The notes below the pieces were generated by a model. It had not been told where the DNA came from. It saw only the letters and a list, made by a program, of their open reading frames with translations, and did no database searches. The position numbers were made by a program, and so were the translations under genes. A DNA stretch of 64,000 nucleotides from Enhydrobacter sp. Lineage in GTDB: Bacteria > Pseudomonadota > Alphaproteobacteria > Reyranellales > Reyranellaceae. The stretch spans positions 930,001-994,000 of the forward strand of contig NZ_CP126889.1 in NCBI RefSeq assembly GCF_030246845.1. Reading direction: 5' to 3'. Below are positions 63,162-64,000 of the stretch, in pieces; positions within the stretch are counted from its first letter, which is position 1, and the number at the start of each line of letters is the position of its first letter.

Positions 63162-64000
63162 TCAGTCGAGATCCATTCCGTCCATGCCGGCGTTCTTGCG
63201 CGCCTTCCTGGCGAGTTCGGTGAGGATCTTGCCAGCCTGATAGGGGTCGATCACCTGCTCGGCCATCGGCCCCTTGTGCCAGCCTTCGGCCACGGCGAAC
63301 TGGCCGTTGCCGGCCTGGAAGACGCGGCCGGTGACCTCGCGGCTCTGCTCGCTCACCAGCCATGTCGCGACCGGCGCAATCCACCTGGGATCGCGGCGCT
63401 TCTTGTCCTCCTCGGAATACTGCCGCAGGTCCTCGGTCATGCGCGTGAAGGCCGAGGGCGAGATCGAGTTCACGGTGACGCCGTAGCGCCCGAGCTCACG
63501 CGCCGCGATGATCGTGAAGGAGGCGATGCCGGCCTTGGCCGCGCCGTAGTTGGTCTGGCCGATGTTGCCGTAGATGCCCGACACCGATGTCGTCGTGACG
63601 ATGCGTGCATCGACCGGGCCGCCCTTCTGCTTGGCGAGATCGCGCCAGTAGGCGGCCGCATGCCGGGCCGGCGCGAAGGTGCCCTTGAGGTGCACCTTGA
63701 TCACGGCATCCCATTCGTCCTCGCTCATGTTGACTAGCATGCGGTCGCGCAGGATGCCCGCATTCAGCACCAGTGCGTCGAGCTTGCCAAAGGTCTGGAT
63801 CGCCTGGTCGACCATGCGCTTGGCGCCATTCCAGTCGGAGACGTCGTCGCCGTTGGCGACCGCCTCGCCGCCCTTGGCCTTGATCTCGTTCACGACCTGT
63901 TGAGCGGGGCCGACATCGTGGCCCTTGCCGGCGCGATCGCCGCCCAGGTCGTTCACCACCACCTTGGCGCCGTGCTCGGCCAGCATCAGGCAATGCTCGC
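63162..64000 (-). CDS. Short-chain dehydrogenase/reductase (5' end outside window)
   Basis: At least 279 codons are visible; the glycine-rich N-terminus lies beyond the right edge. VVNDLGGDRAGKGHD, LVLNAGILRDRMLVNM, the catalytic Ser (TTTSVSGIYG) and the YxxxK pair in NYGAAKAG mark an active classical SDR of the multifunctional-enzyme type 2 / 3-hydroxyacyl-CoA dehydrogenase-like group. It probably reduces or oxidises a hydroxyacyl-CoA, in line with the MaoC and crotonase genes elsewhere in the window. Confidence 0.93.
   Translation of the reverse strand, partial: EHCLMLAEHGAKVVVNDLGGDRAGKGHDVGPAQQVVNEIKAKGGEAVANGDDVSDWNGAKRMVDQAIQTFGKLDALVLNAGILRDRMLVNMSEDEWDAVIKVHLKGTFAPARHAAAYWRDLAKQKGGPVDARIVTTTSVSGIYGNIGQTNYGAAKAGIASFTIIAARELGRYGVTVNSISPSAFTRMTEDLRQYSEEDKKRRDPRWIAPVATWLVSEQSREVTGRVFQAGNGQFAVAEGWHKGPMAEQVIDPYQAGKILTELARKARKNAGMDGMDLD

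Overview
The window is high-GC DNA from an alphaproteobacterium. Supporting signs are the membrane-bound urate oxidase PuuD fused to a cytochrome c domain, the NDUFS6-like zinc-finger protein, DUF3309 and PRC-barrel proteins, a wealth of Liv/Ssu/carbohydrate ABC importers, and RND, MFS and SPW-repeat genes. The mix resembles Reyranella or related soil and root bacteria, but that genus is only a guess from gene content.

Layout. (1) 1-8.5 kb, core-like chromosome: malate synthase (cut by the left edge), puuD, a small secreted BECR-toxin-like protein with an overlapping partner, two crotonases, a quinone reductase, a MaoC protein, a zinc-finger protein, a lipoprotein hydrolase and RidA, ending at tRNA-Arg(CCG). 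(2) 8.4-26.4 kb, genomic island inserted in the 3' half of tRNA-Arg. It carries small stress-type proteins, a hybrid PAS histidine kinase and a stand-alone receiver, a PRC-barrel protein, an RHH-controlled divergent locus of unknown proteins, a nucleotidyltransferase plus coiled-coil gene pair, a Rap1a/Tai + thermonuclease group, small secreted proteins, an excisionase-like gene cluster and an active-looking tyrosine integrase. (3) 26.4-29.4 kb, a second, integrase-less segment between the second and third copies of the tRNA 3' end. It holds one NERD-domain helicase gene, broken by a 947-bp IS5-family element. (4) 29.4-64 kb, chromosome again: a C-methyltransferase, a CopD-like protein, an Ssu/Tau-type importer with an amidohydrolase, an ARPP-1/WYL divergent pair, an HD hydrolase, a frameshifted Liv-type binding protein, a carbohydrate importer without its ATPase, an RND efflux pair, a livMHFG set with two tandem binding proteins, an MFS transporter, a small hydrolase/NIPSNAP/MBL operon, an amidase, an SPW protein and an SDR gene cut by the right edge.

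How it fits together. The chromosomal parts are dominated by uptake and breakdown of organic nitrogen and acids. PuuD starts urate breakdown, whose end product glyoxylate would feed the divergent malate synthase. The accessory novelty lies at the tRNA-Arg site: two tandem mobile segments share a 40-54 bp attachment repeat, probable arm-type integrase sites lie inside both ends of the first, and the cargo includes at least two uncharacterised multi-gene modules (15.65-18.60 kb and 18.64-20.16 kb).
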